Source of the DNA: an uncultured Candidatus Saccharibacteria bacterium
GTDB taxonomy: Bacteria; Patescibacteriota; Saccharimonadia; Saccharimonadales; Saccharimonadaceae
Reading direction: 5' to 3'
Assembly: GCA_937876715.1 (NCBI GenBank)
Contig: CALEGA010000074.1
Location: 1-16,188, forward strand
DNA: 16,188 nucleotides
This document shows, one piece after another, positions 1 through 7,134 of this stretch (its first letter is position 1; the number at the start of each line of letters is the position of its first letter). Under the pieces are notes generated by a model. That model worked only from the letters and a program-made list of their open reading frames with translations, did not search any database and was not told the origin of the DNA. Made by a program: the position numbers and the translations under genes.

Positions 1-394
1 CTCCGAAGGTAGGAGCGATAGCTTTAACGGCTTCGATGAACTTGTCGGGATCCTTTTCGTTTACTTCGATGTCGAAAACGTCGATGCCGCCATATATTTT
101 GAACAATAGGCCTTTACCCTCCATTACAGGTTTTCCGGCCATGGCACCGATATCACCTAAGCCAAGTACGGCTGTACCATTTGAAATTACAGCCACCAAG
201 TTTCCTTTGGCGGTATATTTGTAAGCGTCTTGTGGATTCTTTTCGATTTCCAAACACGGTTCGGCTACTCCTGGCGAGTAGGCTAATGACAAGTCTGTCT
301 GTGTGCTATAGGGTTTGGTGGGTACCACCTCTATCTTTCCTGGTTTGCCTTGTGCATGATAGGCAAGAGCTGCTTCTTTTGTTATCTTTACCAT
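1..394 (-). CDS. Malic enzyme, N-terminal part (runs off left edge)
   Basis: Encodes the first 131 residues of a malic enzyme, the enzyme that oxidatively decarboxylates malate to pyruvate with reduction of NAD(P). The ATG is at 394 and the frame is open to the window edge. Recognisable family blocks are KPGKIEVVPTKP, the SLAYSPGVAEPC malate-site region, NLVAVISNGTAVLGLGDIG and KGLLFKIYGGIDVFDIEV. The N-terminal wording resembles the long malic enzymes of Bacteroidales. There is no Shine-Dalgarno sequence; the leader is A/T-rich, as in Bacteroidetes, and a Bacteroidetes-type promoter lies at 447-477. The rest of the window has sigma70-type promoters and mostly Shine-Dalgarno starts, so this gene is foreign to its neighbours: most likely a chimeric contig end, otherwise a recent transfer. 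The family call is firm from sequence resemblance; cofactor preference cannot be told from this part. Confidence 0.9.
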   Translation of the reverse strand, partial: MVKITKEAALAYHAQGKPGKIEVVPTKPYSTQTDLSLAYSPGVAEPCLEIEKNPQDAYKYTAKGNLVAVISNGTAVLGLGDIGAMAGKPVMEGKGLLFKIYGGIDVFDIEVNEKDPDKFIEAVKAIAPTFG

Positions 395-446
395 CTTTTT
401 ACTGTTATTTTGTTGTTAAATTTTGCTTTTTTGTAGAAAATTGGCG

Positions 447-477
447 CAAAGGTACGGCTATTTTTTCAAATAACAAA
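447..477 (-). promoter_or_regulatory. Bacteroidetes-type promoter of the malic enzyme gene
   Basis: On the minus strand TTTG (474-477) is followed by exactly 19 nt and TACCTTTG (447-454). This matches the Bacteroidetes -33/-7 consensus TTTG-N19-TAnnTTTG. The predicted start of transcription is near 440, giving a leader of about 45 nt before the ATG at 394. No other promoter in the window has this form. Confidence 0.85.
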
Positions 478-600
478 GGGTATTGCTCGATTGTTGTGTC
501 AAATAGATATTTTTACGTTGTCTTTTGTCTCAAATCTAATGAATGATTCAAGTTCAATGTGTAGCCTTGTACCAATTTGTTTGGTTTTTAGGAGTGGCCA
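478..600. other. Probable junction between Bacteroidetes-like and Saccharibacterial DNA
   Basis: Left of about 478 the gene, promoter and leader are of Bacteroidetes type. Right of about 600 the prepilin-like gene and everything beyond look Saccharibacterial. The exact breakpoint is not visible. The 76 nt between the -33 box and the prepilin stop (554) hold no terminator hairpin. The prepilin gene is the only one here ending in TGA, so its last codons could already lie past the join. This is inference from composition and signals. Confidence 0.55.
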
Positions 601-1627
601 AATGATGGGTACTGGGGTCGCTAATGGTGAGTCCGCTGAACGATTGAATGCTTTTCTGGCGATTGGTGTATGCCGAATAGAAGGTTGGTGTATACTTGCA
701 TGAGGCAAGGGGGACGGCACGTTGTAATTGCTCGTTGAAGCGGGTGAGCAAAAGGGAGTCGGTGCAGAGGTGCGACACATAGTCGCCATAGTCGTAGAAT
801 AGGTGAGGCGAATATCCGTCGAGGTATTGCAACGAAGAGGTCTGCTGGTTGTCCCAAGTATAACGGGTGTTGATTTCGCGCATCAAAGTGGCTAAGCTGT
901 CAAGCTCTGAAGTAATTGTCATGGCAAGCGTACCGCATGGCATGGAGTAGTTGATGTAGAAATCGTAGAAGTCAGGGCGTTCGATGCCGCTTTCGTCCTT
1001 GATACTGGTGCCGGAGCGGATAGCGGTAACCCAGATGCCCTCGGCGGCGGTTAAGGTCGAGTTGTTGTGAACGGCGACGTCGCCGTTTTCGATGGTCGCG
1101 TCGGAGAGCGCCGATTCATCTGTAGTAGCGCCGTAGAGGAGGCGGGGATAGACGCTGGCGGGGCGGATTGCCGAGGTACCTGGGTTGTCGTAATAAACGA
1201 CGGTGTCGGTGCCGACGGTGCTGGAGTCGAGCTTGCGCGGATTGATAACAAACGATTTGGCAGGAAAACCGTTGCTATAAATTTCGTCGCAGGATTTATC
1301 GTTTTCGACGATACGAGTGTAGAATTCATTGTCTTCGAGGAGGATACCGCCGGTTTCAGCGGTAGCTTCGTAGGCGTTAGCGGTGAGGGATTGCCAGATA
1401 GGGCGGTAAACTGAGTCGTCTCGCTTCGACTCGCTGGCATAGGCACTATGGATGAAGCGGAGCGCTTCAATCTGAGCGTCGATTTCTTGGCGCGCCATTG
1501 TGGTTTCTAGAGTATTTTGGCTAGTGTTGAGCCCGTCGTTCATTAGAGCGATAGCGCCGATGGCGATGGCGCCAAAAATGCCGACCGAGAACATAACTTC
1601 TATTAAAGTGTCGCCGCGCTTTAGCAT
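554..1627 (-). CDS. Prepilin-like / type II-IV secretion pseudopilin-like protein
   Basis: A 357-residue protein with a class III prepilin leader: K3-R4-G5 followed by D6-T-L-I-E10 and a hydrophobic helix to about residue 29. A prepilin peptidase would cut after G5, placing E10 at the conserved +5 position. The +1 residue is Asp rather than the usual Phe, a form I associate with Saccharibacteria. The helix continues into an amphipathic stretch with Gln/Glu/Arg, as in pilins, followed by a long variable globular part. It starts 3 nt after the stop of the surface-protein gene, with GAGG overlapping that gene's last codons, so the two are co-transcribed and probably act together at the cell surface. 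Its size suggests a minor or tip pilin rather than the major subunit. The TGA stop lies next to the suspected junction, so the C-terminus is less certain. Confidence 0.75.
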   Translation of the reverse strand: MLKRGDTLIEVMFSVGIFGAIAIGAIALMNDGLNTSQNTLETTMARQEIDAQIEALRFIHSAYASESKRDDSVYRPIWQSLTANAYEATAETGGILLEDNEFYTRIVENDKSCDEIYSNGFPAKSFVINPRKLDSSTVGTDTVVYYDNPGTSAIRPASVYPRLLYGATTDESALSDATIENGDVAVHNNSTLTAAEGIWVTAIRSGTSIKDESGIERPDFYDFYINYSMPCGTLAMTITSELDSLATLMREINTRYTWDNQQTSSLQYLDGYSPHLFYDYGDYVSHLCTDSLLLTRFNEQLQRAVPLASCKYTPTFYSAYTNRQKSIQSFSGLTISDPSTHHLATPKNQTNWYKATH

Positions 1628-1630
1628 TGG

Positions 1631-4600
1631 TTAGTACCTCGGTGGGATTTTATGGACGTAGGTCATTTGTGGCTCGGCGTCGCGGGTTGCCTCGCGAGCG
1701 GCGAAGATTAGGGTCATTGGCGAGTAATAAACTTTTTCGGCGGGGAGAGTGATGGTGCGAGCGGCGTTGGGGTCGCCACCGTGAGTGCGGCTGAGGTCGA
1801 TAGTGTCGGCGCTGATGGCGCCTTTGACCGTGAGGGGGTTAGTGCAGACGTCGAGAGAGAGGTTGGTGCGGGTGTTGGTGTCGGTGCCGCTGCCAGCGCA
1901 ACTCATAAATTTGCCACCGGCGACTAGCCACGCGTCGATTCGTTCGACGTTGTCGGCGACTTTAATGTCACGTTCGGCGATGATGATGACTTGAGGCGTG
2001 AGACCGTCGCTGTAAGGGTTGTTGGGGAGGAGTTGGATGTTAGTTTCAATGCGGATACTACCAGTACTGTGGAAGATGATAGGTTTGGTAGAGAGGAACT
2101 GTTCTGGGTCGCGGAAGCCACGCGAAGTGAAAGTGCTGCTCGTGATGACGTCGGTTGGTATAAGACAGTTAACATCGTCGCAACCGCTGGCGTCGCGTTC
2201 AGTGCCGTAAAAGACGAAATAGGATTTCATTAAGTCAACGATTGAGGTGGCGGTATCGTTTAATGGAATGTAAACGTTGCCGAGTTGGTTCGCGAGCTGG
2301 TCGTTGTCACATTGGTCGTTGGCGATGGTGAGCGAGCTGATGCGGCACATTGCGGAGTTAGTGGAGCCGCCAGAGAGTGAGGCACCGGAGCCGAATTTGG
2401 TGATTTTGCCAGAAGCGGAGACGATGAAGTCACTCCAAGAGCCGTAGTATTTATTGTTGTAGGTGGAGCGGGAGCCGCGGATATAGCCGTTACTGCGGAC
2501 GTCACCACCGAGGATTTGCGCCGAGGGTTGTTTGGACACGCTGCTACAAGAAGACTTGGAAACGAACCAGTAGTCTTTGTCAGTGCCGTGGGACTTATAG
2601 TTGGGAATGGCGAGGGCGACACAGAAAGTGTCACCGGTCGGCATACTAGGAATGGTAATGGAGCTAGTAGAATAAGTTAGAGTGTAGTTTTGGTCGCCAT
2701 AGACGTGGTTAAAGTTGGTGTTGTTATCTTTTGAGGTGAGAGTACCAGTTTGGGCGACAGTGCAATCGTAAATACCGATATTCTTGGTGCCGAAGAAGTC
2801 AGCGCAAATGTTGTTGGTGGCGTTGGCGCCGCCGAGGATGGCAGAGTTGATGCCGGCGAGATTAGTACCGCTGCTAGAGGGGATTTTGTAAGTAATGATA
2901 GAGACACTGTGACTACGGAGGTCGGTGATGTAATTGTAGGTGTCCTTGAGGGGGCGGTCGATAGTGAAAGTGAATTGAGTGCTGACTTCGTCGCCAGTTT
3001 GAGCGATGTTGGTGGCTTTACTGTCCGGTACAATATTGGTGATAGCGTAATGATAAGGTCGAAAAAGGGAGAGTTCGACGGCGGGACTAGAAGTGTAGCT
3101 GGTGGGATTGCTAGTGTTTTGGGGGCTGAGATCGACGGCGGCGGTGCGAACATAGGTTTTGGGTCCGGTTTGGTCTGCCCACGGAGCGGTATAGGTTTCG
3201 CGGCGATAATAATGCTTATAATCGATTTTCCATTTGGTCGGGTTATTGGATGTGAGATGATAAAACTTGCGAGTTTGGCCAGCATAGATGGCGTAACTGT
3301 CGTTTGGCGTGGCGTTAAAATTGATGGAAGTGCGACCTCTGATGGATGTGGATTGCCACGAGCTTGGTGCACTAAAACTGATGGCGAGAGTGTTATTGGT
3401 GTGTCCGACGGGCGCTATGAGTTTGAGATTAAGAGAGTCGAGCTTTTCGCTGCCATTGAAAAGGGTGGTGACAGAGGTGCTTGGTCGAGTGGAATTGTAG
3501 AATAATAAACCGGAGGTTGCAGGAGAGAAACCGGAATCGGTGCGAGTGAGGGTGTGGTCATAGGTAAAAGAAGCGGTGAGCTCACGGGTTTCATAGGAGT
3601 TGGTGCCGATAGAGGCGGCGCCGGTGATAGTTGAAGCGCCGAGACTTGGTGTGGTAGTGGCGCCAGTGACGTCAATGATGCTAGTGACGACTTCTTCTGG
3701 CTCGACCCAATCGGGGTTCTTGAAGATGACGCAAGAAGAGTTGGAATAAGCGTCGTTGCCGTAGGTACTGAAACCGTCGGCTTCGTAGGTTGAGGGAGTG
3801 GCGTAGCGTAGGCGCTGGCAGTATTTAATATATTTACCGTGGTTGGTGGAATTGAGGGTGAAACTGGCGGGCGAAGTGATGGTGTTGCTATTGTTGATGG
3901 CGACGTAGATGTCGCTCCAGCTGCCAATGTCTGACCAGCTGCCGTTGTCGATTTGTTGTTGGACGATGTAGCGAGTTTTTGCGGATTGAATTTCGGTGTT
4001 GTTGGGGTCTTGGTTGCGAGTGACAGTGTGGACGAAAGTGGCATAGTAGGTGCCGTTGCTGGGGTCTGCCCAAGAGTAAGTGCCGGACGTGGAGTTAAAA
4101 GTTTGGTTGATGACGGTAGCAATGGTGTAGTTGCTGTTGAAAGAAAGGCGGGAGTCGGGATGATTAATGTCGCCAGTGGTGGAAGCTGTGAATATAACGG
4201 GGTCGATTCTTTTCCATTTAGCGTAGATAGTTTTGTTATCGGAGAGGGAGATTGAGCTACCAGCGGAGCGATTAGTGCCGTTGCCGGCGGAGTTGTCATT
4301 CCAGCCCATAAAACGGTAGCCGGAACGTTTAGGAACGGTGCTGCTGACGGTGACAGAGCAGCTGTCATCAGTGGTAGTACAACTGGCGGTCTCCGGCATA
4401 CTGGAGACGGAGTCGGAGGTGTTTTGGTTGTAGTAAAGATTAAAAGTTTTACTAGGGTCGCCGTAACAGAACCAAGCGATGTTGACGTCATTAAGACCGT
4501 GGGTGGAATCGACTTTGCTATATTCGCTCTGGAGTTCTTTTTCGAAAGCTTGAAGTTTAGTGCGGTCGGTTCCTGATGGACCTATAGCGTGAGGCGTTAG

Positions 4601-5089
4601 ACCAGAGTCGTAATATTTCGAATCTGGCGTCATACCCTGTTTACAATATGGAGTTGAATTGTTATTGCCGTCGCCGTTGCCGCCGCAGTTCTTTTGCCAA
4701 GTGTTTTGTACCCAATTGGCGTTTCGCCAATATTGTGTCGGATAGGCTTCGTTTAAAATACCGCCACCCTTGGTGCTTTTGTAGGCAAAATAAAAACCTT
4801 CATATTTTGCGCAACCATCTATTGTGACGCCAGCTATGGTTGGAGTTGGGTTGGTGGGCTTTCCGTCGGAGCCTAAATCGAAAGTGAAAAGGACCCAAGT
4901 ACGACGATCGTCGCCGCCTCCGCCACTGCCACTGGCACTACCGGTGCTGCCACCGCCAGAGGCGCCCTCAGCAAAAGCTACTGGGGGGGGGGTGCTTAAG
5001 AAGAAAGTTAGAGAGAGTAGCGACAACAGACCGAGCTTCAAAAAGGAGTTATGTTGAAAAATGGTTCTATTCCCTCCACTTTTTGTCAT
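1631..5089 (-). CDS. Large secreted surface protein with InlB-type repeat (putative adhesin)
   Basis: An 1152-residue protein with an N-terminal signal peptide: a polar start, hydrophobic core at about residues 19-31, Pro run 34-36, and cleavage likely after AFA at 40. A Gly/Ser linker (41-60) follows. Residues about 216-293 match the InlB/Listeria-Bacteroides repeat, with GYRFMGWND and the closing IYAKWK. The remainder is Ser/Thr/Asn-rich with repeated beta-type modules. The C-terminal 150 residues (IIIAERDIKVADNVERIDAW, then VKGAISADTI) resemble the end of pilus-associated CPR proteins. There is no LPXTG motif or C-terminal membrane helix, so sortase anchoring is not suggested. The ATG at 5089 lies 6 nt after a TATAAT box, implying a leaderless mRNA. 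A 10-C tract in the signal-peptide region could switch expression. Function as an adhesin is inferred, not shown. Confidence 0.8.
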   Translation of the reverse strand: MTKSGGNRTIFQHNSFLKLGLLSLLSLTFFLSTPPPVAFAEGASGGGSTGSASGSGGGGDDRRTWVLFTFDLGSDGKPTNPTPTIAGVTIDGCAKYEGFYFAYKSTKGGGILNEAYPTQYWRNANWVQNTWQKNCGGNGDGNNNSTPYCKQGMTPDSKYYDSGLTPHAIGPSGTDRTKLQAFEKELQSEYSKVDSTHGLNDVNIAWFCYGDPSKTFNLYYNQNTSDSVSSMPETASCTTTDDSCSVTVSSTVPKRSGYRFMGWNDNSAGNGTNRSAGSSISLSDNKTIYAKWKRIDPVIFTASTTGDINHPDSRLSFNSNYTIATVINQTFNSTSGTYSWADPSNGTYYATFVHTVTRNQDPNNTEIQSAKTRYIVQQQIDNGSWSDIGSWSDIYVAINNSNTITSPASFTLNSTNHGKYIKYCQRLRYATPSTYEADGFSTYGNDAYSNSSCVIFKNPDWVEPEEVVTSIIDVTGATTTPSLGASTITGAASIGTNSYETRELTASFTYDHTLTRTDSGFSPATSGLLFYNSTRPSTSVTTLFNGSEKLDSLNLKLIAPVGHTNNTLAISFSAPSSWQSTSIRGRTSINFNATPNDSYAIYAGQTRKFYHLTSNNPTKWKIDYKHYYRRETYTAPWADQTGPKTYVRTAAVDLSPQNTSNPTSYTSSPAVELSLFRPYHYAITNIVPDSKATNIAQTGDEVSTQFTFTIDRPLKDTYNYITDLRSHSVSIITYKIPSSSGTNLAGINSAILGGANATNNICADFFGTKNIGIYDCTVAQTGTLTSKDNNTNFNHVYGDQNYTLTYSTSSITIPSMPTGDTFCVALAIPNYKSHGTDKDYWFVSKSSCSSVSKQPSAQILGGDVRSNGYIRGSRSTYNNKYYGSWSDFIVSASGKITKFGSGASLSGGSTNSAMCRISSLTIANDQCDNDQLANQLGNVYIPLNDTATSIVDLMKSYFVFYGTERDASGCDDVNCLIPTDVITSSTFTSRGFRDPEQFLSTKPIIFHSTGSIRIETNIQLLPNNPYSDGLTPQVIIIAERDIKVADNVERIDAWLVAGGKFMSCAGSGTDTNTRTNLSLDVCTNPLTVKGAISADTIDLSRTHGGDPNAARTITLPAEKVYYSPMTLIFAAREATRDAEPQMTYVHKIPPRY
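4983..4992 (-). repeat. 10-C homopolymer in signal-peptide region of surface protein
   Basis: The coding strand has ten consecutive C, read as part of T-P-P-P at residues 33-36. This is the longest G/C homopolymer I see in the window. With nine C the frame meets TAG directly after the tract; with eleven C it meets TGA five codons after the tract. Only lengths of 3n+1 keep the gene on. This is the layout of slipped-strand phase variation. Confidence 0.75.
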
Positions 5090-5095
5090 AGTGTA

Positions 5096-5124
5096 ATTAT
5101 AACAAAAGCGGAATGGTTTGCCAA
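5096..5124 (-). promoter_or_regulatory. Promoter of surface protein-prepilin operon
   Basis: TTGGCA (5119-5124), 17 nt, TATAAT (5096-5101) on the minus strand, with TG-T before the -10 (extended -10). Only 6 nt separate the -10 from the ATG at 5089, so transcription should begin at or next to the start codon. Confidence 0.8.
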
Positions 5125-5139
5125 CCGTTTTTCGCGCGT

Positions 5140-5793
5140 TTATAATCCGAAGTCGGCGGAGTCTTGGAGGAGTTCGGGGAGGAAGCCGTTTTTGAACTCT
5201 GGTTCGGTGGCCATATCGAGGAATTCGAAGTAGGTGAGGTGGAGTTGTTCCTTGATGAGAGCGACGGCGTTGTTGTGGGTGAGGACCTTGTCGCCAAATT
5301 CGAATTTGTGCCAGGAGAGGCGTTGGAGTTCTTCAATGGCGGATTTGAGGTAGGAGGCGATGCGGAGGGTGGATTGTTTGAGGATTTGGAGTTGGAATGA
5401 GTTAAGTGAGAAAGTATCGGTGGCGTCGGTCTCGAAATGCATAAGAGACGGGCGGAGTTCGCGGGCGAGGTTGAGGACGGCGGTCGAGAAACTGGCGCTG
5501 TCGTCTTTTTCCCACGCGACGAGAGTGTCGGCAAGGAGATTGAGGACGGTTTGTTGTTGTTCGTTTTCGTAATAATGAAGACGGCGGAGGCTCTCTTCGC
5601 TCAAATTAAGGTTGCCGAGAGCTTGTTTGGTGCCTTGCCAAAGCGCTTGCCAGTTTTTGAAGAATGTGGTGATAATTTCCAGCGCTTCGGCGCGTTGGAT
5701 TTCCCAAAAAGGAGTCTCGTTTTGAGCTTCGTTCTCAATTTCTGAGAAGTTAATAGAGAATTTTTGCGGCTTTTTGAATAAAAAATGAGGCAT
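5140..5793 (-). CDS. Hypothetical protein, 217 aa, mostly helical
   Basis: I do not recognise this protein. It is 217 residues long with no signal peptide, membrane helix or nucleotide-binding motif, so it should be cytoplasmic. It is rich in Leu, Glu, Gln and Phe, with long predicted helices (for example around ETPFWEIQRAEALEIITTFF and the region near residues 140-165 that ends in RLSWHKFEFGDKVL), resembling an all-alpha bundle. The ATG at 5793 has a good GGAGG Shine-Dalgarno sequence and its own strong promoter at 5827-5855. It sits between the ribosomal-protein cluster and the surface-protein operon, and its stop is 50 nt from the latter's ATG with no clear terminator between. The coding call is secure; function is unknown. 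Confidence 0.8.
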   Translation of the reverse strand: MPHFLFKKPQKFSINFSEIENEAQNETPFWEIQRAEALEIITTFFKNWQALWQGTKQALGNLNLSEESLRRLHYYENEQQQTVLNLLADTLVAWEKDDSASFSTAVLNLARELRPSLMHFETDATDTFSLNSFQLQILKQSTLRIASYLKSAIEELQRLSWHKFEFGDKVLTHNNAVALIKEQLHLTYFEFLDMATEPEFKNGFLPELLQDSADFGL

Positions 5794-5826
5794 AAGTGCC
5801 TCCGTCTATAGTAAGTTTACTCTTTA

Positions 5827-5855
5827 ATTATACCAAATTTTAACAAAAAAGTCAA
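5827..5855 (-). promoter_or_regulatory. Promoter of the 217-aa hypothetical gene
   Basis: TTGACT (5850-5855), 17 nt, TATAAT (5827-5832), with TG-G before the -10. The -35 lies directly after the U-tract of the rpsI terminator. The predicted leader is about 26 nt and contains the GGAGG ribosome binding site. Confidence 0.85.
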
Positions 5856-5882
5856 GAAAAATACCCCTTGCGAGGTATCTTT
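5856..5882 (-). terminator. Terminator after rpsI
   Basis: On the minus strand ATACC (5874-5878) pairs with GGTAT (5861-5865) around an 8-nt loop, extended outward by a G-T and three A-T pairs into a run of five T. It follows the rpsI stop (5897) by about 15 nt and closes the ribosomal cluster. Confidence 0.7.
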
Positions 5883-5896
5883 CTTGCTCGAGCAAA

Positions 5897-6295
5897 TTAA
5901 CGCTTCGAGAACTGCTCTTTTTTGCGGGCGGAGCGGAGACCGTACTTCTTGCGTTCTTTTTCGCGCGGGTCGCGTTTGACGAAACCAGCTTTTTTGAGAA
6001 CAGGACGAAGGTCGGGCGCTTCGGTTTGCAAAGCTTTAGAGATAGCGAGCTTGATGGCGTCAACTTGACCGGCGAGACCGCCGCCAGTAACGCGAATCGA
6101 GATGTCGTAATCTTTTTGCTTTTGAGCGAGAGCTAACGGGTCGGTGATTTCGGCGACGTAGCCTTTGTTGCCGGAGAAGTATTCAAGTGCCGGCTTGCCG
6201 TTGATGGTGATTTCGCCTTTGCCCTTATAGAGGCGGGCGCGAGCGGAAGCAGCTTTGCGGCGACCGAGACCGTAGATGTATTTAGTTTCTGCCAT
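5897..6295 (-). CDS. rpsI: 30S ribosomal protein S9 (uS9)
   Basis: A 132-residue uS9, usual length. The N-terminal block YIYGLGRRKAASARARLYKG, the GGLAGQ turn and the basic tail ending in SKR, which reaches the P-site tRNA in the 30S subunit, are all present. Its ATG shares one base with the rplM stop (TAATG), so it is translationally coupled to L13. This is the usual L13-S9 pair, here fused to the end of the alpha operon. It is the last gene of the cluster, followed by a terminator. Confidence 0.98.
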   Translation of the reverse strand: MAETKYIYGLGRRKAASARARLYKGKGEITINGKPALEYFSGNKGYVAEITDPLALAQKQKDYDISIRVTGGGLAGQVDAIKLAISKALQTEAPDLRPVLKKAGFVKRDPREKERKKYGLRSARKKEQFSKR

Positions 6296-6720
6296 TATTT
6301 AATCTCCTTTGGATTTTGAGCGGCGTGAGCGTGCTCGGCGCCATCGAAAATGCGGAGGCGAGCGAGGCGGTCAGCGGCTAATTTGTTCTTCGGGAGCATT
6401 CCTTTGACAGCTTCACGAATAGCAAGAGAAGGATCTTTTTCGATAACTTCTTCGAGCTTGAGTTCGGTGAGACCGCCTGGGAAGCCAGAGTGGCGATAGT
6501 ATTTTTTGTCGGTCATTTTAGCGCCAGTAACAACGAGGTTTTTGGCGTTAGTGACGACGACGTAGTCGCCGTTGTCGATGTGGGGAGTGTAAGTAACTTT
6601 GCTCTTCCCCATCAATTTGTCGGCGACGACGACGGCGAGTTTGCCGAGAGGCATAGACGACGCGTCGATAACCCACCATTCGCGAGAAATCTCAGCGGAT
6701 TTTTGGGAATAAGTTTTCAT
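6295..6720 (-). CDS. rplM: 50S ribosomal protein L13 (uL13)
   Basis: A 141-residue uL13, full length. It shows REWWVIDASSMPLGKLA near the start, HIDNGDYVVVTNA, KKYYRHSGFPGG and the AVKGMLPKNKL block, all diagnostic of this early-assembling 23S-binding protein. The start lies 2 nt after the rplQ stop and the stop overlaps the rpsI start by one base, so rplQ-rplM-rpsI are read as one unit. Confidence 0.98.
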   Translation of the reverse strand: MKTYSQKSAEISREWWVIDASSMPLGKLAVVVADKLMGKSKVTYTPHIDNGDYVVVTNAKNLVVTGAKMTDKKYYRHSGFPGGLTELKLEEVIEKDPSLAIREAVKGMLPKNKLAADRLARLRIFDGAEHAHAAQNPKEIK

Positions 6721-6722
6721 AA

Positions 6723-7133
6723 TTATTTGTCCCCTTTCTTCGCTTTCTTGTCGTCGAGTTTATCGAGGCTCGGGTCGATGTCGTCAACGAAAGAAATCGT
6801 GCCCATTTCGGCGTGGTCGCCCTTGCGGAAGCCGGCGCGCTCAATTTTGAGGTAGCCAGAGTTGCGCTTGATTTGCGGAGCGATGACGTCAACGAGGAGG
6901 TCAGCGGTTTCCATATCGTCAAGGCGGGCAATCACGAGGCGGCGAGAAGCGAGGTCGCCTTTTTTGGCGAGGGTAATCAACTTCTCGGTCGAGCGACGGA
7001 TTTCTTTAGCGCGAGCGAGGGTAGTAGTGATAGATTGGTATTTAATCAGGGAGCACATAAGCCCACGAACCAGTGCGTGTGCCTGATCGGTTTCGCGGCC
7101 GAACTTGCGGCCTTTGTATCCGTGGCGGTGCAT
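6723..7133 (-). CDS. rplQ: 50S ribosomal protein L17 (bL17)
   Basis: A 136-residue bL17 beginning MHRHGYKGRKFGRETDQAHA, the family hallmark for the protein at the exit-tunnel region of the 50S subunit. The last about 20 residues are an acidic/lysine-rich extension (SLDKLDDKKAKKGDK) beyond the usual core of about 115-120 residues. The ATG is 1 nt after the rpoA stop, with GGAG inside the last rpoA codons as its ribosome binding site, the usual rpoA-rplQ coupling. Confidence 0.98.
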   Translation of the reverse strand: MHRHGYKGRKFGRETDQAHALVRGLMCSLIKYQSITTTLARAKEIRRSTEKLITLAKKGDLASRRLVIARLDDMETADLLVDVIAPQIKRNSGYLKIERAGFRKGDHAEMGTISFVDDIDPSLDKLDDKKAKKGDK

Positions 7134-7134
7134 T

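Noticed and set aside
3890..3945. Short internal duplication in the surface protein (S-W-S-D-I twice in a row).
   Set aside because: Only two imperfect units of six residues; not enough for a repeat array.
3415..4491. A 358-codon open frame on the minus strand inside the surface-protein gene, plus others at 2677-3372 and 2260-2634.
   Set aside because: They are shifted frames of the surface protein. Their products are monotonous Thr/Ser/Pro/Ala strings with no start signal or domain.
5884..5895. A 12-nt perfect palindrome TTGCTCGAGCAA next to the rpsI stop, a possible binding site or second terminator.
   Set aside because: No T-run follows directly and a better terminator lies just downstream; a short palindrome like this needs no special explanation.
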